From assembly GCA_902619595.1 (NCBI GenBank), contig CACNFE010000002.1, forward strand, positions 1 through 64,000: DNA of 64,000 nucleotides. Reading direction: 5' to 3'. The stretch is from an uncultured Pelagibacteraceae bacterium (GTDB taxonomy: Bacteria > Pseudomonadota > Alphaproteobacteria > Pelagibacterales > Pelagibacteraceae). Shown here piece after piece: positions 26,842 through 36,163 of this stretch (position 1 is its first letter; the number at the start of each line of letters is the position of its first letter). Under the pieces are notes generated by a model. The model saw nothing but the letters and a program-made list of their open reading frames with translations. It ran no database searches and was not told the DNA's origin. The translations under genes and the position numbers were made by a program.

Positions 26842-26956
26842 AATACAACCTATGGTGACCATTTTAGGTCAAAATGTCTATAAGTGTTGATTTTATTGAC
26901 TTTTTTTAAATTCTTGAAAAAAATTATTTTCTTTTTAAAGAAATATTTATTTTTAA

Positions 26957-26998
26957 TAACTCTAACACAAAATGGTAAAATTTGTTGTGTTAGAGTTA
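26957..26998. promoter_or_regulatory. Perfect 14-bp palindrome built from two opposed CTCTAACACAA motifs
   Basis: TAACTCTAACACAA at 26957-26970 is repeated as its exact reverse complement at 26985-26998, with 14 bases between. This is the centre of the repeat family: plus-oriented copies lie on its left and minus-oriented copies on its right. A symmetric dimer site is the simplest reading. A transcript hairpin is possible, but no T run follows directly. Confidence 0.8.
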
Positions 26999-27069
26999 AT
27001 TATTATTAAATAAAAACCAAAATATCACAAAAATCAACACTTTTATTAAAATCCTTGTATATGCGATTC

Positions 27070-27101
27070 TTGTGTTAGAGATAAATTTTTTTGTGTTAGA
27101 G
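27070..27101 (-). repeat. Two inverted-orientation 11-bp repeats, TTGTGTTAGAG, 21 bp apart
   Basis: Copies at 27070-27080 and 27091-27101 are the reverse complement of the left array, with a start-to-start distance of 21 bp. Together with the left array and the central palindrome they give seven copies in 315 bp, arranged almost as a mirror image. Confidence 0.85.
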
Positions 27102-27449
27102 TGGTTTAATTTTTGTAAAATTTTCATATTTCAGTCTTAAATTTTTTATTTTTTTTTTTATTTCTCTAAATAATTTTTATCATTTTTGGTCAAATTTTCA
27201 TAATTTTCTTTATTTCAATCAAAAATTGTATTTTTTTTTCTTTGTAAGATAGTTTTTTTTAAAAAATCATCAAAAATTTTCATTAAGCTTACTTTATTAA
27301 AAGATTTAATAAAATTTTAAACTAAAGAGAAATTTTTTTTAAAAAAGTAAATATTTTTTATGTTTATTATAAAATTAAATAAAATAATTATTTTAAATTA
27401 ATTAAAAAATAAAATTTTGTTAATTAAATAATAAATAAACAAAATAATA
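27102..27449. other. Extremely AT-rich intergenic stretch
   Basis: This stretch of about 350 bases is nearly pure A and T with many runs of 6-10 T or A, and it contains no convincing ORF. It lies between the repeat array and the stop of the 27450-27749 gene. It is probably intrinsically curved and easily melted DNA. It may hold the pilMN promoter region or a site for nucleoid proteins. I see no tRNA or terminator with a GC stem. Confidence 0.6.
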
Positions 27450-27749
27450 TTATTCAACTAAAGATCTCCCAGTTATATCTGTTGTAAACGATTGATATAC
27501 CATTACTGTTAATGTCTCAATATTTTTAACAACTCTATTATAATCAAAAGACCAATCTACTTTAGTGCAATCTAATTCTTTATAATAATAAACTTGTGCT
27601 TTTTTAATTGAAGGACCAATTTCTTCTGAAAGAATATTTAACATATTTGTTTTCTTATCAATTGCAAAATTGTATTTACAAACATTTGCTGTTGTCCAAT
27701 ATAATACAACCGAAATTAATATTGCAATGAGCGACATAAATTTTGTCAT
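27450..27749 (-). CDS. Small exported protein of unknown function, coupled to the GAF-PP2C gene
   Basis: The protein has 99 residues with a hydrophobic N-terminus (MTKFMSLIAILISVVLYWTT) that is a signal peptide or membrane anchor, followed by a mostly polar domain with two cysteines (NVCKYN, LDCTKV) that could form a periplasmic disulfide. Its ATG overlaps the stop of the GAF-PP2C phosphatase (ATGA), so the two are cotranslated. It may sense or modulate for the phosphatase or belong to the pilus. No family is recognised. Confidence 0.65.
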   Translation of the reverse strand: MTKFMSLIAILISVVLYWTTANVCKYNFAIDKKTNMLNILSEEIGPSIKKAQVYYYKELDCTKVDWSFDYNRVVKNIETLTVMVYQSFTTDITGRSLVE

Positions 27750-29032
27750 TGTATACTATCGACTGTAACAATTGTTAAATCATCTTTTTGTATCATGCCT
27801 GCTTTCACTATATCCTCAATCATTAATTTTAATCGTTTATTATTTGGTGCGTGTTGATATTTTTTTATATATTTTTGAAAACCTTCAACTTCAAGCATAT
27901 CACCTGATGGACTTTTTATTTCGGTTATACCGTCAGTAAAAATATACATTGAACTGTCTGAAAAGTTTGTAGTTGTCTCTTTATATTTTATTTTAGAAGT
28001 TATACCTAGTGGTGGACCGGCTTCAGAAAAGTTTGAAAATTTTTGTTCTTTATCAATTACAAGTGGTGGTTCATGTCCAGCATTTGATAAAAGTAATTCT
28101 TTTTTATTACTATCATAAATTCCAACCAACATTGTAACAAACATTCCTCTTGCAGCTGTTTCACAAATTTCTTTGTTAAGTAAGTTTAAAAGATCTGATG
28201 TAGAAAAAATAGTTTTACTAAGGCAACGATAGAGACTAGATGCCTTCGACATAAGTAAAGATGATTTAATTCCTTTGCCTGAAACATCAGCAACTCCAAA
28301 ACCATACATTCCTTTTCCAATCTCAGAAAAGTTATAGAAGTCACCTGATACAACTTTTGCAGGGATATTTATTCCAGCTATTGGAAAATTTTCATCTTTA
28401 TTCTTAGATAATAATGTTTTTTGTATTTCCCCAACAATTTCTATTTCCTTTTGCATTCTATTTTTTTCAACTAGTTCTTTTGCCATTTTTGCATTACGAA
28501 TTGCTAAAGCAGCAGGTGCAGATAAAGTTTCAAGTAATTTTCTATCATTCTCCTCAAATAATTTTCCATTCGTTTTTTTATTAAGACAATGAATAACACC
28601 GATGCATTCATTCGCAGCAATTAATGGTGAACAAAGAACTGAATAAGTTGTAAAATTAGTTTTGTTATCTAAGTCAAAATAAAATTCAGCAATTTCTCTA
28701 ACATCTTTTCTTACATCTCCAACTCTAATACATTTTTTTTGAAGAACAGCCTTGCCCATTACGCCTTGCGTTAAAGGAATTTCATATTCATCAAGATATG
28801 ATTGATATTTTGATGCGATACATTGAAACACTTGTTTTTTTTCATCAATTAAAAAAATATTTGCTGCTTGAGCATTTATTCTTTTAATTATTACTTCTAA
28901 AGCTGTTTGTAGGGTTTCATTTAAATCTAAAGATGTTGCGAATTCCTGGTTCATTTGTGTAATAATCGCAAGATCCTCGTCCAAAGAGTTATCTTTCTTT
29001 ATTGGCTCAATTTTTTTTGTTTTAAAAAACAT
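27746..29032 (-). CDS. GAF-domain PP2C (SpoIIE/RsbU-type) serine phosphatase
   Basis: The protein has 428 residues. A GAF domain spans about 30-190, then a short coiled coil and a SpoIIE phosphatase at about 215-425. Metal-binding aspartates lie in KVVSGDFYNF, ADVSGKGIKSSLLMSKAS, FTDGITEI and KDDLTIV. It has no TM segment, so it is a cytoplasmic sensor-phosphatase, unlike the CHASE2-PP2C at 11513. Both could act on the STAS protein at 17939. The GAF domain may bind a small ligand or sense redox state. The gene is coupled to the small exported protein downstream. Confidence 0.9.
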   Translation of the reverse strand: MFFKTKKIEPIKKDNSLDEDLAIITQMNQEFATSLDLNETLQTALEVIIKRINAQAANIFLIDEKKQVFQCIASKYQSYLDEYEIPLTQGVMGKAVLQKKCIRVGDVRKDVREIAEFYFDLDNKTNFTTYSVLCSPLIAANECIGVIHCLNKKTNGKLFEENDRKLLETLSAPAALAIRNAKMAKELVEKNRMQKEIEIVGEIQKTLLSKNKDENFPIAGINIPAKVVSGDFYNFSEIGKGMYGFGVADVSGKGIKSSLLMSKASSLYRCLSKTIFSTSDLLNLLNKEICETAARGMFVTMLVGIYDSNKKELLLSNAGHEPPLVIDKEQKFSNFSEAGPPLGITSKIKYKETTTNFSDSSMYIFTDGITEIKSPSGDMLEVEGFQKYIKKYQHAPNNKRLKLMIEDIVKAGMIQKDDLTIVTVDSIQ

Positions 29033-29100
29033 ATTTTATAATATTTTTTGTATTCTTTTATAATTGGCATTCTAATGCTTTTTTGGTAATTTTAATAGAT

Positions 29101-29214
29101 ATGGAAATTATAATTAATTCGCCAAGTTTCTATTTGCATATTCAGGATGCAGTAATTTTTATTCAATATTGTATCGATGGGATCATAAATATTGCATCAC
29201 AATTTAAAATCTAA
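29101..29214 (+). CDS. Possible 37-codon ORF upstream of pilD
   Basis: An ATG at 29101 opens a 37-codon frame (MEIIINSPSFYLHIQDAVIF onward) that stops three bases before the GTG start of pilD. The close spacing could give translational coupling to the weak GTG start. There is no clear ribosome binding site and no recognised family. It may be chance in AT-rich DNA. Confidence 0.25.
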   Translation: MEIIINSPSFYLHIQDAVIFIQYCIDGIINIASQFKI

Positions 29215-29217
29215 TTA

Positions 29218-29988
29218 GTGATATTTGCTTTTTTTTTTATTTTAGGAAGTGTCTGGGGTAGTTTTTCTAATGTTTGTATTTTTAGATTACCACAAGACAA
29301 AGGTGTTGTATTAGATCGATCCTTTTGTCCTAAATGTAAAAGTGTTATAAGATGGTTTGATAACATTCCTATAGTATCTTTTTTATTTTTAAAAAGAAAA
29401 TGTAGAAATTGTGAATATAAAATTGATTTTCAATACTTTATTGTAGAATTATTAAGTGCAATAACATTTTGTGTTATCTATTACGTATATGGATTGAGTG
29501 TTACAACATTATTATTAATAATTTTAAGTATATTTTTTATTATTATATTCTTTATTGATCTCAAACATTCAATAATTCCAAATGAATTATCTTTTCCTTT
29601 AATGTTTATTGGTTTTGCAAAATCTTTTTACCCTAATTTAAATTTGGATATTTTTCCAAACCTAATTAATTCATTAGTTGGAGGAATAGTTGGCTATGTA
29701 ATAATATGGATAATTATTTTTTTATTTGAAAAAATAAGAAAGAAGGAAGGAATGGGCTTGGGTGACGCAAAACTTTTATCGGCGATAGGATTTTGGTTTG
29801 GATGGGTGAGTGTTCCTATAATAATTTTTTTTTCATCCTTAATAGGGTTGTTATATGTTCTTCCGTCTTTAATTAACAAAACAAAAAATTTATCAACACC
29901 GATTCCTTTTGGTCCTTATCTTATAATTGGAACAGTAGTTTATATTGCCTTTGGTAACCAAATTAAATTATTATTATTTAATAACTAA
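29218..29988 (+). CDS. pilD: Prepilin leader peptidase / N-methyltransferase PilD
   Basis: This 256-residue polytopic inner-membrane protein has an N-terminal GSVWGSFSNVCIFRLP and a zinc-type tetracysteine domain (CPKC and CRNC), as in GspO/PilD. The aspartyl protease residues are in FFIDLKHSIIPNE and GLGDAKLLSAIGFW. It cleaves prepilin leaders after Gly and methylates the new N-terminus. The start is GTG. Its stop overlaps the convergent pilY1 stop by three bases. It is the only pilus gene on the plus strand here. Confidence 0.95.
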   Translation: MIFAFFFILGSVWGSFSNVCIFRLPQDKGVVLDRSFCPKCKSVIRWFDNIPIVSFLFLKRKCRNCEYKIDFQYFIVELLSAITFCVIYYVYGLSVTTLLLIILSIFFIIIFFIDLKHSIIPNELSFPLMFIGFAKSFYPNLNLDIFPNLINSLVGGIVGYVIIWIIIFLFEKIRKKEGMGLGDAKLLSAIGFWFGWVSVPIIIFFSSLIGLLYVLPSLINKTKNLSTPIPFGPYLIIGTVVYIAFGNQIKLLLFNN

Positions 29989-32900
29989 AAATTCTCTCGC
30001 CAAGAATTTCTGAAAGATCTAAATTGTTTTTCGCTGGCAAGTATTTGTACAAGAGTATCTTCTGCTTCTTCTGGTCCAGCTAAGTTTGCAAACATGCTAC
30101 CACCGTAAACAACAAGTTTGGATAAAATACCACTTCCTACTTCATAACAACTTCCTTGTGCAACACTAGGATCGATATGTGTAGAGTCTAATGAGCCACA
30201 CTCATCATCATACGCACAAACATATGCCGTTCCTAATTCACAAACTTGTTCAGCTGGTTCATAGATTGGAAAATAAACTTTACCTCTATAAACAGTAGGT
30301 GCTGCTGAAGTTTTTCTAAATTTATTGCCTGTAGTTGATTTAGGGTTACTATCTGGTTCACCTAAATGATATTTCCATGCATCATCATTAGTTCCAACAC
30401 TGCAGGTCGGATAGTTTTCTCCTGTTGTATCAACACAGTCAGAACTTTTATCTATTTTTGGAGTATTTGAACTATTAAATGCTGTCGCTGAATTAAGAAT
30501 AAAGTCTGTACTTCCACTTATAAGTTTAGGATTATTTCTTGAAACAAAGTTTGGAAAATCACGATCTCTTATCCCATAAACTATATTATCCATTAAGCTT
30601 TTTCCATCTTCACCTACTGTTTCAGATATTCTATTAAAGTTCCCTGTTCCCCCAAATAACCAGAGATTTCCGGAGTCTCCTCCAATTGCTGCATCCATTT
30701 CAAAAAAACTAAACCTCTTATTTATATTGTCTGCTTGCAAGTTCATAAGAAATTGCTGCTCATATAGAGTACCATCTGAGGTTAAGTTAATTTTAATTAC
30801 TTTTCCCTCTAAATCATTAATGTAAACCATTGCTCCTCGCCAATCAGCCTGTGGTACATTATCTGCCGTTATGACTATAGGTGTAGCTGGAACTGAATTA
30901 ACTATAGGACTTGCATGTTCATACTCTCCCGTAATTCCTATTTTATACCCTTTCTTTTCACTGTCTAATATCCTCATAAATCCGTCATTTTCAGTTGATC
31001 CAAATAATCTTCCAGCTTTATGTCCAAGCTCTGAATTGTCCTCAAGCGGACCGGCTTCTAAATCAACGATAAAGACACCAGAACCTACACATTTAGTTCC
31101 AGATCCCATTCCTCCACCCATAACTGCAACGTATCTATCATCCTTATGATCTAAGCTTCCACTGGTAGATGGCATTCTAAAAATTCTTGGTGTGGACCAA
31201 GTCTCACCTAATCCACTATAATCGAACTCTATATTATTTATTCCTTGGCCATCGCAAGTCGTCTCTATTTTAATTTTATCAGATTGCCCTGCAATACCTT
31301 GGTCAATAGTGAATTTGTTCGTAGCACCGAAATTTATTGTCAATATAGCGCCGTCATAAGTTGCTGTAACATCATTATCAGATATCTCTATCCAATCGTC
31401 GCTAACTAATTCAGAAATTGACAGTACACCATCCTTTACCGTTCCATTACTTACTGCGCTGTCTGGTAATGTTATATCAAATGTAAAAACATTATCTTTG
31501 AAACATGTTGTTGCTCCACTAGCGTAGGATGTATTTACAAAGCCACCTCCTGCATAATCACTATTACCCTGACATGTATCTTTAGCATCCCTATTAGTAA
31601 AATAATCTGCCTCAAAGTCATCTGTAGTGTCGGCTGGAGTACCGTTATCATTTGTGTAAGTACCTAAAGCTACATCTCTCGTCTCAGCTTCCTCATAGAT
31701 ATTAGCTGCGTGAACCCCCTCAAAAGATTCTTCTAATGAAAGAGTCGCTCTTTGATATGGAAGTCTTGTCATTTTACCATTATGATCTACTCTTATAACC
31801 TCTTTATTATAAGAGTCGTTATATATAGAAAACATATGCAGAGGTCCTGTCCCTGTTTCATATGTACCATCATCCTTTTCTGTTCCAGCTGTTACAGTTG
31901 GTACAGTTATATCCAGTACTGAAAATCCTGCTCCACCACGACCATAAGGAATGAATAATAAAGTCCGCCAGGATTTTCCTGTTTCATATTCTGTCCCGCC
32001 TGGATTTAACCCCTTGATAAACACATCATGAACAACAGGTGATCCATCAACAGCAAATATAGGATTAGTACCTCCAGCTTTATTTCCTCCACCAAATTTT
32101 CCATCCATATTTTTGTTCACCAAGAGCGGGAGCTGGGCTGCAATCAATGGAGGTACAAATGCCCATTCCTCATCTCCAGTTTTCGCATTAAATGCGTGCA
32201 ACGTTCCCCCATTTGAACCTGCGTAAACAATTGTTGTTCTATCTTTGAGAGATGTTTGAAAAGCTCCATAACCTTTAGTTGATCTCCAGTATTTTTCTTG
32301 GTTGTTGCCAAAAAAGTTTGTACTTGCATTAGGTGGACCAACTTCGATTAGTTGAGAATGATAAATATCACCTAAAATCCAATCTCTATCCTCAGTAATA
32401 TTACACGCTCCACTTCCTGAACTTCCATCGTAATCAAAGTAATCGACACCTCTAACAAAATTTATTAATCCTTTTACATCATCCTCAATTCCATCTTCCA
32501 CACCTGGTGTATTTTTAATACCACAAGTTGATTGAGAATTATGATAATCTCTTACTACGTTACCGGTTGCCTCAAATAATTCTTGAATTGCAGCTGCATT
32601 ATTTGTATTCCAGTTATTCCATCCTCCGCTTCCAGTGTAGCCTGCGCTTCCATATTGATCAGTATCAATTGCAGTCCAGATTTTTCTATTCACAGATCCT
32701 TTAGAAGCTTTAACAAGTTCAGCTCCAGCATCCCAGTTACCAGCTGCCTTACCCTCATCGGTATCCAAGTCATCGTTAATGACATTATTATCAATACTAT
32801 ACCTATATAAGTGCCCCTTCCATTCAGTGTTTGACCTATAATTAAATTGCGCTTGATAAATAGATCCACCTTCTTCAAGAGTTGCTGTTATTGATGGAGC

Positions 32901-34931
32901 TGTAAATGATAACCTTTCCGCAATGATTTGTCTGATTTTTGACTCTATCTCTGTCTTTAAATCAGCTGGTGTTTCTGCATCTATTGGAGCTTCACAACCC
33001 GTTTTATTCGTAAGTGGGTCATAAGTAATTGGATCTACAGTATCACCATATTCGCCAGGGCTTTCGCATGATCCTGCTCTTGCAAGCCTATCAAATATTA
33101 CTTTAGCACTTGTTTGATAAGAACCGCCATATCCAACCATAAGAGTAGTAACTTTAAATTCATTTTTCAGTTTTTTCAGAGTTTCAAACGACTCAGTGTT
33201 GTTCCGTATATATCCATCACTTATAACGATTACATAATTTTGCTGACAAGGTTTACCCACCTCATCTATAACTGGTGTCTCTCCTGTTCTATTGCCATAA
33301 TATTGATATGCAATATCTGCGAAAGCATTTCCATCTGTTCCCCATGCCATACCGATTGTTGGGAGCACATCAACAATTTCAGAAGCTCCAGTAGCACTAA
33401 CTCCTACCTCTAGACAGTAATCATTAAGACATCGGTCAGATGTACCTACAGGATGAGTGCCTCCCATCCAACCATTATCCATATAATAACACCAATTAAC
33501 AAAGTGACACCATTTTTCACCGCCACCTCTTGCTCCATCAGGGTTCCAAGCAGCTCCACCACGTGAGTCATTTGTACCTGAATTCCAATGACCAAATCCA
33601 AAGTTTGCTCCAGATGTTAAAGAACTATCTGTTACTATTTCCGCAATAGCATCTTTAGCTCCATCAAATTTTGATACTTTAGCACCGCCATATCTCGCTC
33701 GCCAGGCTGTATTTTTTAAAGCATCTGTCATTTTATTTTCATCGAATTTATGTATGAACGAGTTTCTATCACCCACTAAAACTCTTGTAGCGCTAGTAAA
33801 TATATTATTTGCGAAAGTAGAACTCGAAGCCTTTCCTGGCATATTGAATTCAACATCAGCAGCATTAACAGCCCCTGGGTCTTTATCACTTAAACTCTTG
33901 GCATTTCCACTTTTACCAATAGTAAAATCTAAACTAGCTGTAATATTTGTGTGGTCTATTGAAATTTTTTGGAGAAGATGAGAGTTTTTACTTGTTGCAT
34001 AGATCTTGTTATCTTCTGCTACAGAATATTTGATCGCGTAAATATCTTTTATATCATCTGCAAGAGAATTTGTTTGGCTAGGAGTTCTTGCTTGGTTTTG
34101 TCCTGTGTTAATAAAATAATCCCAATTACCGTCAGTAGGACAATAAAGGTCGTTACCATCTTTTGTTAAAGTATAGCCTACAAGGTGCTGACCTGCTGCA
34201 AGATAAATATAATCACCATTGTTACTAATGGTCATCGACATAGCTGCATTTCTATTTAATAGTTTTCCAAAATGTTGATTATTATTTATCGAACATCTTT
34301 TTTCTCTCCCGTTCGTCAAGTTCTTGACATATAACTTTCCTTTCTTACCACCACCTTCATGAGTTCTACCTCCGACAAAAAGAATTTCATCATTATCAAT
34401 CTCTCTTATCTCAAGTAATGCTGGCATTGCAATTTTTGTTTTATTAAACCCAATAACATCAACGCATTTGCCGTCTTTATCAATTGCAATTATCTGCCCG
34501 CTATTTTGAGTTGAAACTCCATAAACTATATCGCTTGACGTTACAGCCCCGGCCCAACTTTTATTAACTTTTGAATTTTTATTTCCACAATTTGAATCTC
34601 TATTCGCTCCTCTAAAATTGATAGCACCACCAGCAAATGTTAAATCTCTTTCGCCCGTTTCAGCAATAATTTTAGAAAAACCTCTTCCGTTCTCAGCAAA
34701 AATTATATTGCCATCACTTAATTCTACTGCCCAGTCCACACCATAGGTTCCCATTCCACCTGATGCTATATTTCTCATACTCACTGAGCTATCTAACAAT
34801 ATTAATATATTAGCTGGAACATCGCCCTTTCCTGATCCAGGGGGAATTGGTTTTGTAAAAGATTTTGAACCTGTTAAAGATAATAGTATTAAATTAATTA
34901 TAATTATTTTAAATAAATTTTTTATTTTCAT
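29985..34931 (-). CDS. pilY1: Large type IV pilus tip adhesin PilY1
   Basis: The protein has 1648 residues with an N-terminal signal sequence. A von Willebrand A-type region begins near residue 42 (ILILLDSSVSM, a MIDAS DxSxS), continues through GTDGNAFADIAYQYYG and VIVISDGYI, and ends near residue 680. The C-terminal half is the PilY1 beta propeller (VYAGSNGGTLHAFNAKTGDEEW, WRTLLFIPYGRGGAGFSVLDI, VYINDLEGKVIKINL). The cysteine-rich insert HFVNWCYYMDNG ... CLNDYCLEV is distinctive. PilY1 sits at the pilus tip with minor pilins and mediates adhesion and retraction control. It is much longer than the usual 1100-1200 residues. Confidence 0.95.
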   Translation of the reverse strand: MKIKNLFKIIIINLILLSLTGSKSFTKPIPPGSGKGDVPANILILLDSSVSMRNIASGGMGTYGVDWAVELSDGNIIFAENGRGFSKIIAETGERDLTFAGGAINFRGANRDSNCGNKNSKVNKSWAGAVTSSDIVYGVSTQNSGQIIAIDKDGKCVDVIGFNKTKIAMPALLEIREIDNDEILFVGGRTHEGGGKKGKLYVKNLTNGREKRCSINNNQHFGKLLNRNAAMSMTISNNGDYIYLAAGQHLVGYTLTKDGNDLYCPTDGNWDYFINTGQNQARTPSQTNSLADDIKDIYAIKYSVAEDNKIYATSKNSHLLQKISIDHTNITASLDFTIGKSGNAKSLSDKDPGAVNAADVEFNMPGKASSSTFANNIFTSATRVLVGDRNSFIHKFDENKMTDALKNTAWRARYGGAKVSKFDGAKDAIAEIVTDSSLTSGANFGFGHWNSGTNDSRGGAAWNPDGARGGGEKWCHFVNWCYYMDNGWMGGTHPVGTSDRCLNDYCLEVGVSATGASEIVDVLPTIGMAWGTDGNAFADIAYQYYGNRTGETPVIDEVGKPCQQNYVIVISDGYIRNNTESFETLKKLKNEFKVTTLMVGYGGSYQTSAKVIFDRLARAGSCESPGEYGDTVDPITYDPLTNKTGCEAPIDAETPADLKTEIESKIRQIIAERLSFTAPSITATLEEGGSIYQAQFNYRSNTEWKGHLYRYSIDNNVINDDLDTDEGKAAGNWDAGAELVKASKGSVNRKIWTAIDTDQYGSAGYTGSGGWNNWNTNNAAAIQELFEATGNVVRDYHNSQSTCGIKNTPGVEDGIEDDVKGLINFVRGVDYFDYDGSSGSGACNITEDRDWILGDIYHSQLIEVGPPNASTNFFGNNQEKYWRSTKGYGAFQTSLKDRTTIVYAGSNGGTLHAFNAKTGDEEWAFVPPLIAAQLPLLVNKNMDGKFGGGNKAGGTNPIFAVDGSPVVHDVFIKGLNPGGTEYETGKSWRTLLFIPYGRGGAGFSVLDITVPTVTAGTEKDDGTYETGTGPLHMFSIYNDSYNKEVIRVDHNGKMTRLPYQRATLSLEESFEGVHAANIYEEAETRDVALGTYTNDNGTPADTTDDFEADYFTNRDAKDTCQGNSDYAGGGFVNTSYASGATTCFKDNVFTFDITLPDSAVSNGTVKDGVLSISELVSDDWIEISDNDVTATYDGAILTINFGATNKFTIDQGIAGQSDKIKIETTCDGQGINNIEFDYSGLGETWSTPRIFRMPSTSGSLDHKDDRYVAVMGGGMGSGTKCVGSGVFIVDLEAGPLEDNSELGHKAGRLFGSTENDGFMRILDSEKKGYKIGITGEYEHASPIVNSVPATPIVITADNVPQADWRGAMVYINDLEGKVIKINLTSDGTLYEQQFLMNLQADNINKRFSFFEMDAAIGGDSGNLWLFGGTGNFNRISETVGEDGKSLMDNIVYGIRDRDFPNFVSRNNPKLISGSTDFILNSATAFNSSNTPKIDKSSDCVDTTGENYPTCSVGTNDDAWKYHLGEPDSNPKSTTGNKFRKTSAAPTVYRGKVYFPIYEPAEQVCELGTAYVCAYDDECGSLDSTHIDPSVAQGSCYEVGSGILSKLVVYGGSMFANLAGPEEAEDTLVQILASEKQFRSFRNSWRENF

Positions 34932-35485
34932 TATTCTTCCTGTTCAAGTAATACTTCAAAATAATCTGGTGAAGTTACTGCAACGCCCTCTATAATTTCT
35001 TTATCAATATTTTTTATCTTATAGTAATAAATTTGTTTATTCCCGAAATTCCAAAACTTATACCCTGGCCAAGATTTATCTTCAGTGTTTACTGCTCCAA
35101 AACTTGATTGAACATATTTATTGAGCAAACCCTTTGCACTCTCATCATTGTTTTGACCATTTTGCAATTCGATTTCTACTGCACCAACTTTGTTGTTTAC
35201 AACATATCCTTTAATTAAAACTTCTCCAAAGTCTATATCTTCACAGAAAGCATTTTTTTCTGTAACATAAACTGAAACATCTCCCCCGAGACCACTAGAA
35301 CCACTTCCTCTAGTTGTTCCAAGGACTCCTTCTATTTGGGACTGTTCATCCTCAATTGTTCCAAAAATATTTTCAATTGTTGATTTATCCGAACCTATTT
35401 CAATTCCTAGTAAATCACATGCCCATGATATTTGTGAGCTAAATAAAGAAATTATAAAAAATAAAGTAAAAGTTTTTCTTTTCAT
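34931..35485 (-). CDS. Secreted protein of unknown function in the minor pilin operon
   Basis: The protein has 184 residues with a signal peptide ending ISWA before CDLLG. A cysteine sits at or next to the cleavage site, but the preceding ISWA is not a good lipobox. A second cysteine (AFCEDIDFG) allows a disulfide. A middle glycine and serine stretch (TRGSGSSGLGGDVSV) joins two parts. The gene overlaps pilY1 by one base and is four bases from pilX, so it is probably part of the pilus tip or its assembly. No family is recognised. Confidence 0.7.
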   Translation of the reverse strand: MKRKTFTLFFIISLFSSQISWACDLLGIEIGSDKSTIENIFGTIEDEQSQIEGVLGTTRGSGSSGLGGDVSVYVTEKNAFCEDIDFGEVLIKGYVVNNKVGAVEIELQNGQNNDESAKGLLNKYVQSSFGAVNTEDKSWPGYKFWNFGNKQIYYYKIKNIDKEIIEGVAVTSPDYFEVLLEQEE

Positions 35486-35488
35486 TTT

Positions 35489-36163
35489 TTATTCCGGTAA
35501 AACTACCATACTTTCAAGAGGGATTATAATTTTATCTTCATCAAAAATACCGCAGGAATAAACCCTGAAAGCAGTTCCTCTATTAACAACATCGGTAGCT
35601 GACGCTTGAACACTATTTCCAGTCTCAAAGGAGTCCGCTGGGCCAACATTAACCATAAAGTATTCATAAGTAAATCTTTGTAAAAAGCTAATCTCTCCAT
35701 CTCTATACTTGCTCTCTCTTCCAGATGCAGATGAATAGACAGATGCAACTATTGGTTCCACGATTTGATAAAATGAGCCCTCAGTATAATGTGTAACTAC
35801 ATTTTCTAGATTTATGATGTTTTTAAAACTTTTGTAGCACGGGGTTCTATCAGCAGCAGGGATCGTAAAGGAATTTGCTGGAGGTATATTTTTCGATAAC
35901 TCGTCATCTTCTCGAGATACTGTTCCAGCAGTTTTTACTCTTCTTGGTTTTCCCATAAACTTATTTAACAAGTATTTTTCAGCCTCTAATAATCCAGTTT
36001 CAGCAACGTAAAAAGCTTGCTGATATAAATCATCAGTATTATTATCTCGGTGATCACTCGAAGATAACACAACTAGAGTTCCACCCATTAATGACATAGC
36101 TATTAAAAGAACTAACGATAAAATTAGTGTAAATCCTTTTATATTTTTATTTTTATTTTTCAT
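35489..36163 (-). CDS. pilX: Minor pilin assembly protein PilX-like
   Basis: The 224-residue protein has leader MKNKNKNIKG, then FTLILSLVLLIAMSLMGGTLVVLSSSDHRDN. The mature protein lacks Glu5 (FTLIL rather than FTLIE), as in PilX proteins that can start the priming complex. YQQAFYVAETGLLEAEKYL is a conserved PilX segment. Two cysteines are present. It lies between pilW and the 184-residue gene and overlaps pilW by four bases. Confidence 0.88.
   Translation of the reverse strand: MKNKNKNIKGFTLILSLVLLIAMSLMGGTLVVLSSSDHRDNNTDDLYQQAFYVAETGLLEAEKYLLNKFMGKPRRVKTAGTVSREDDELSKNIPPANSFTIPAADRTPCYKSFKNIINLENVVTHYTEGSFYQIVEPIVASVYSSASGRESKYRDGEISFLQRFTYEYFMVNVGPADSFETGNSVQASATDVVNRGTAFRVYSCGIFDEDKIIIPLESMVVLPE

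Noticed and set aside
26787-27101. CRISPR array
   Set aside because: Repeats are only 11 bp, gaps are unequal, orientation changes mid-array and no cas genes are near.
30871-34169. Several plus-strand ORFs of 65-99 codons
   Set aside because: All lie antisense within pilY1, lack start signals and show no domain.
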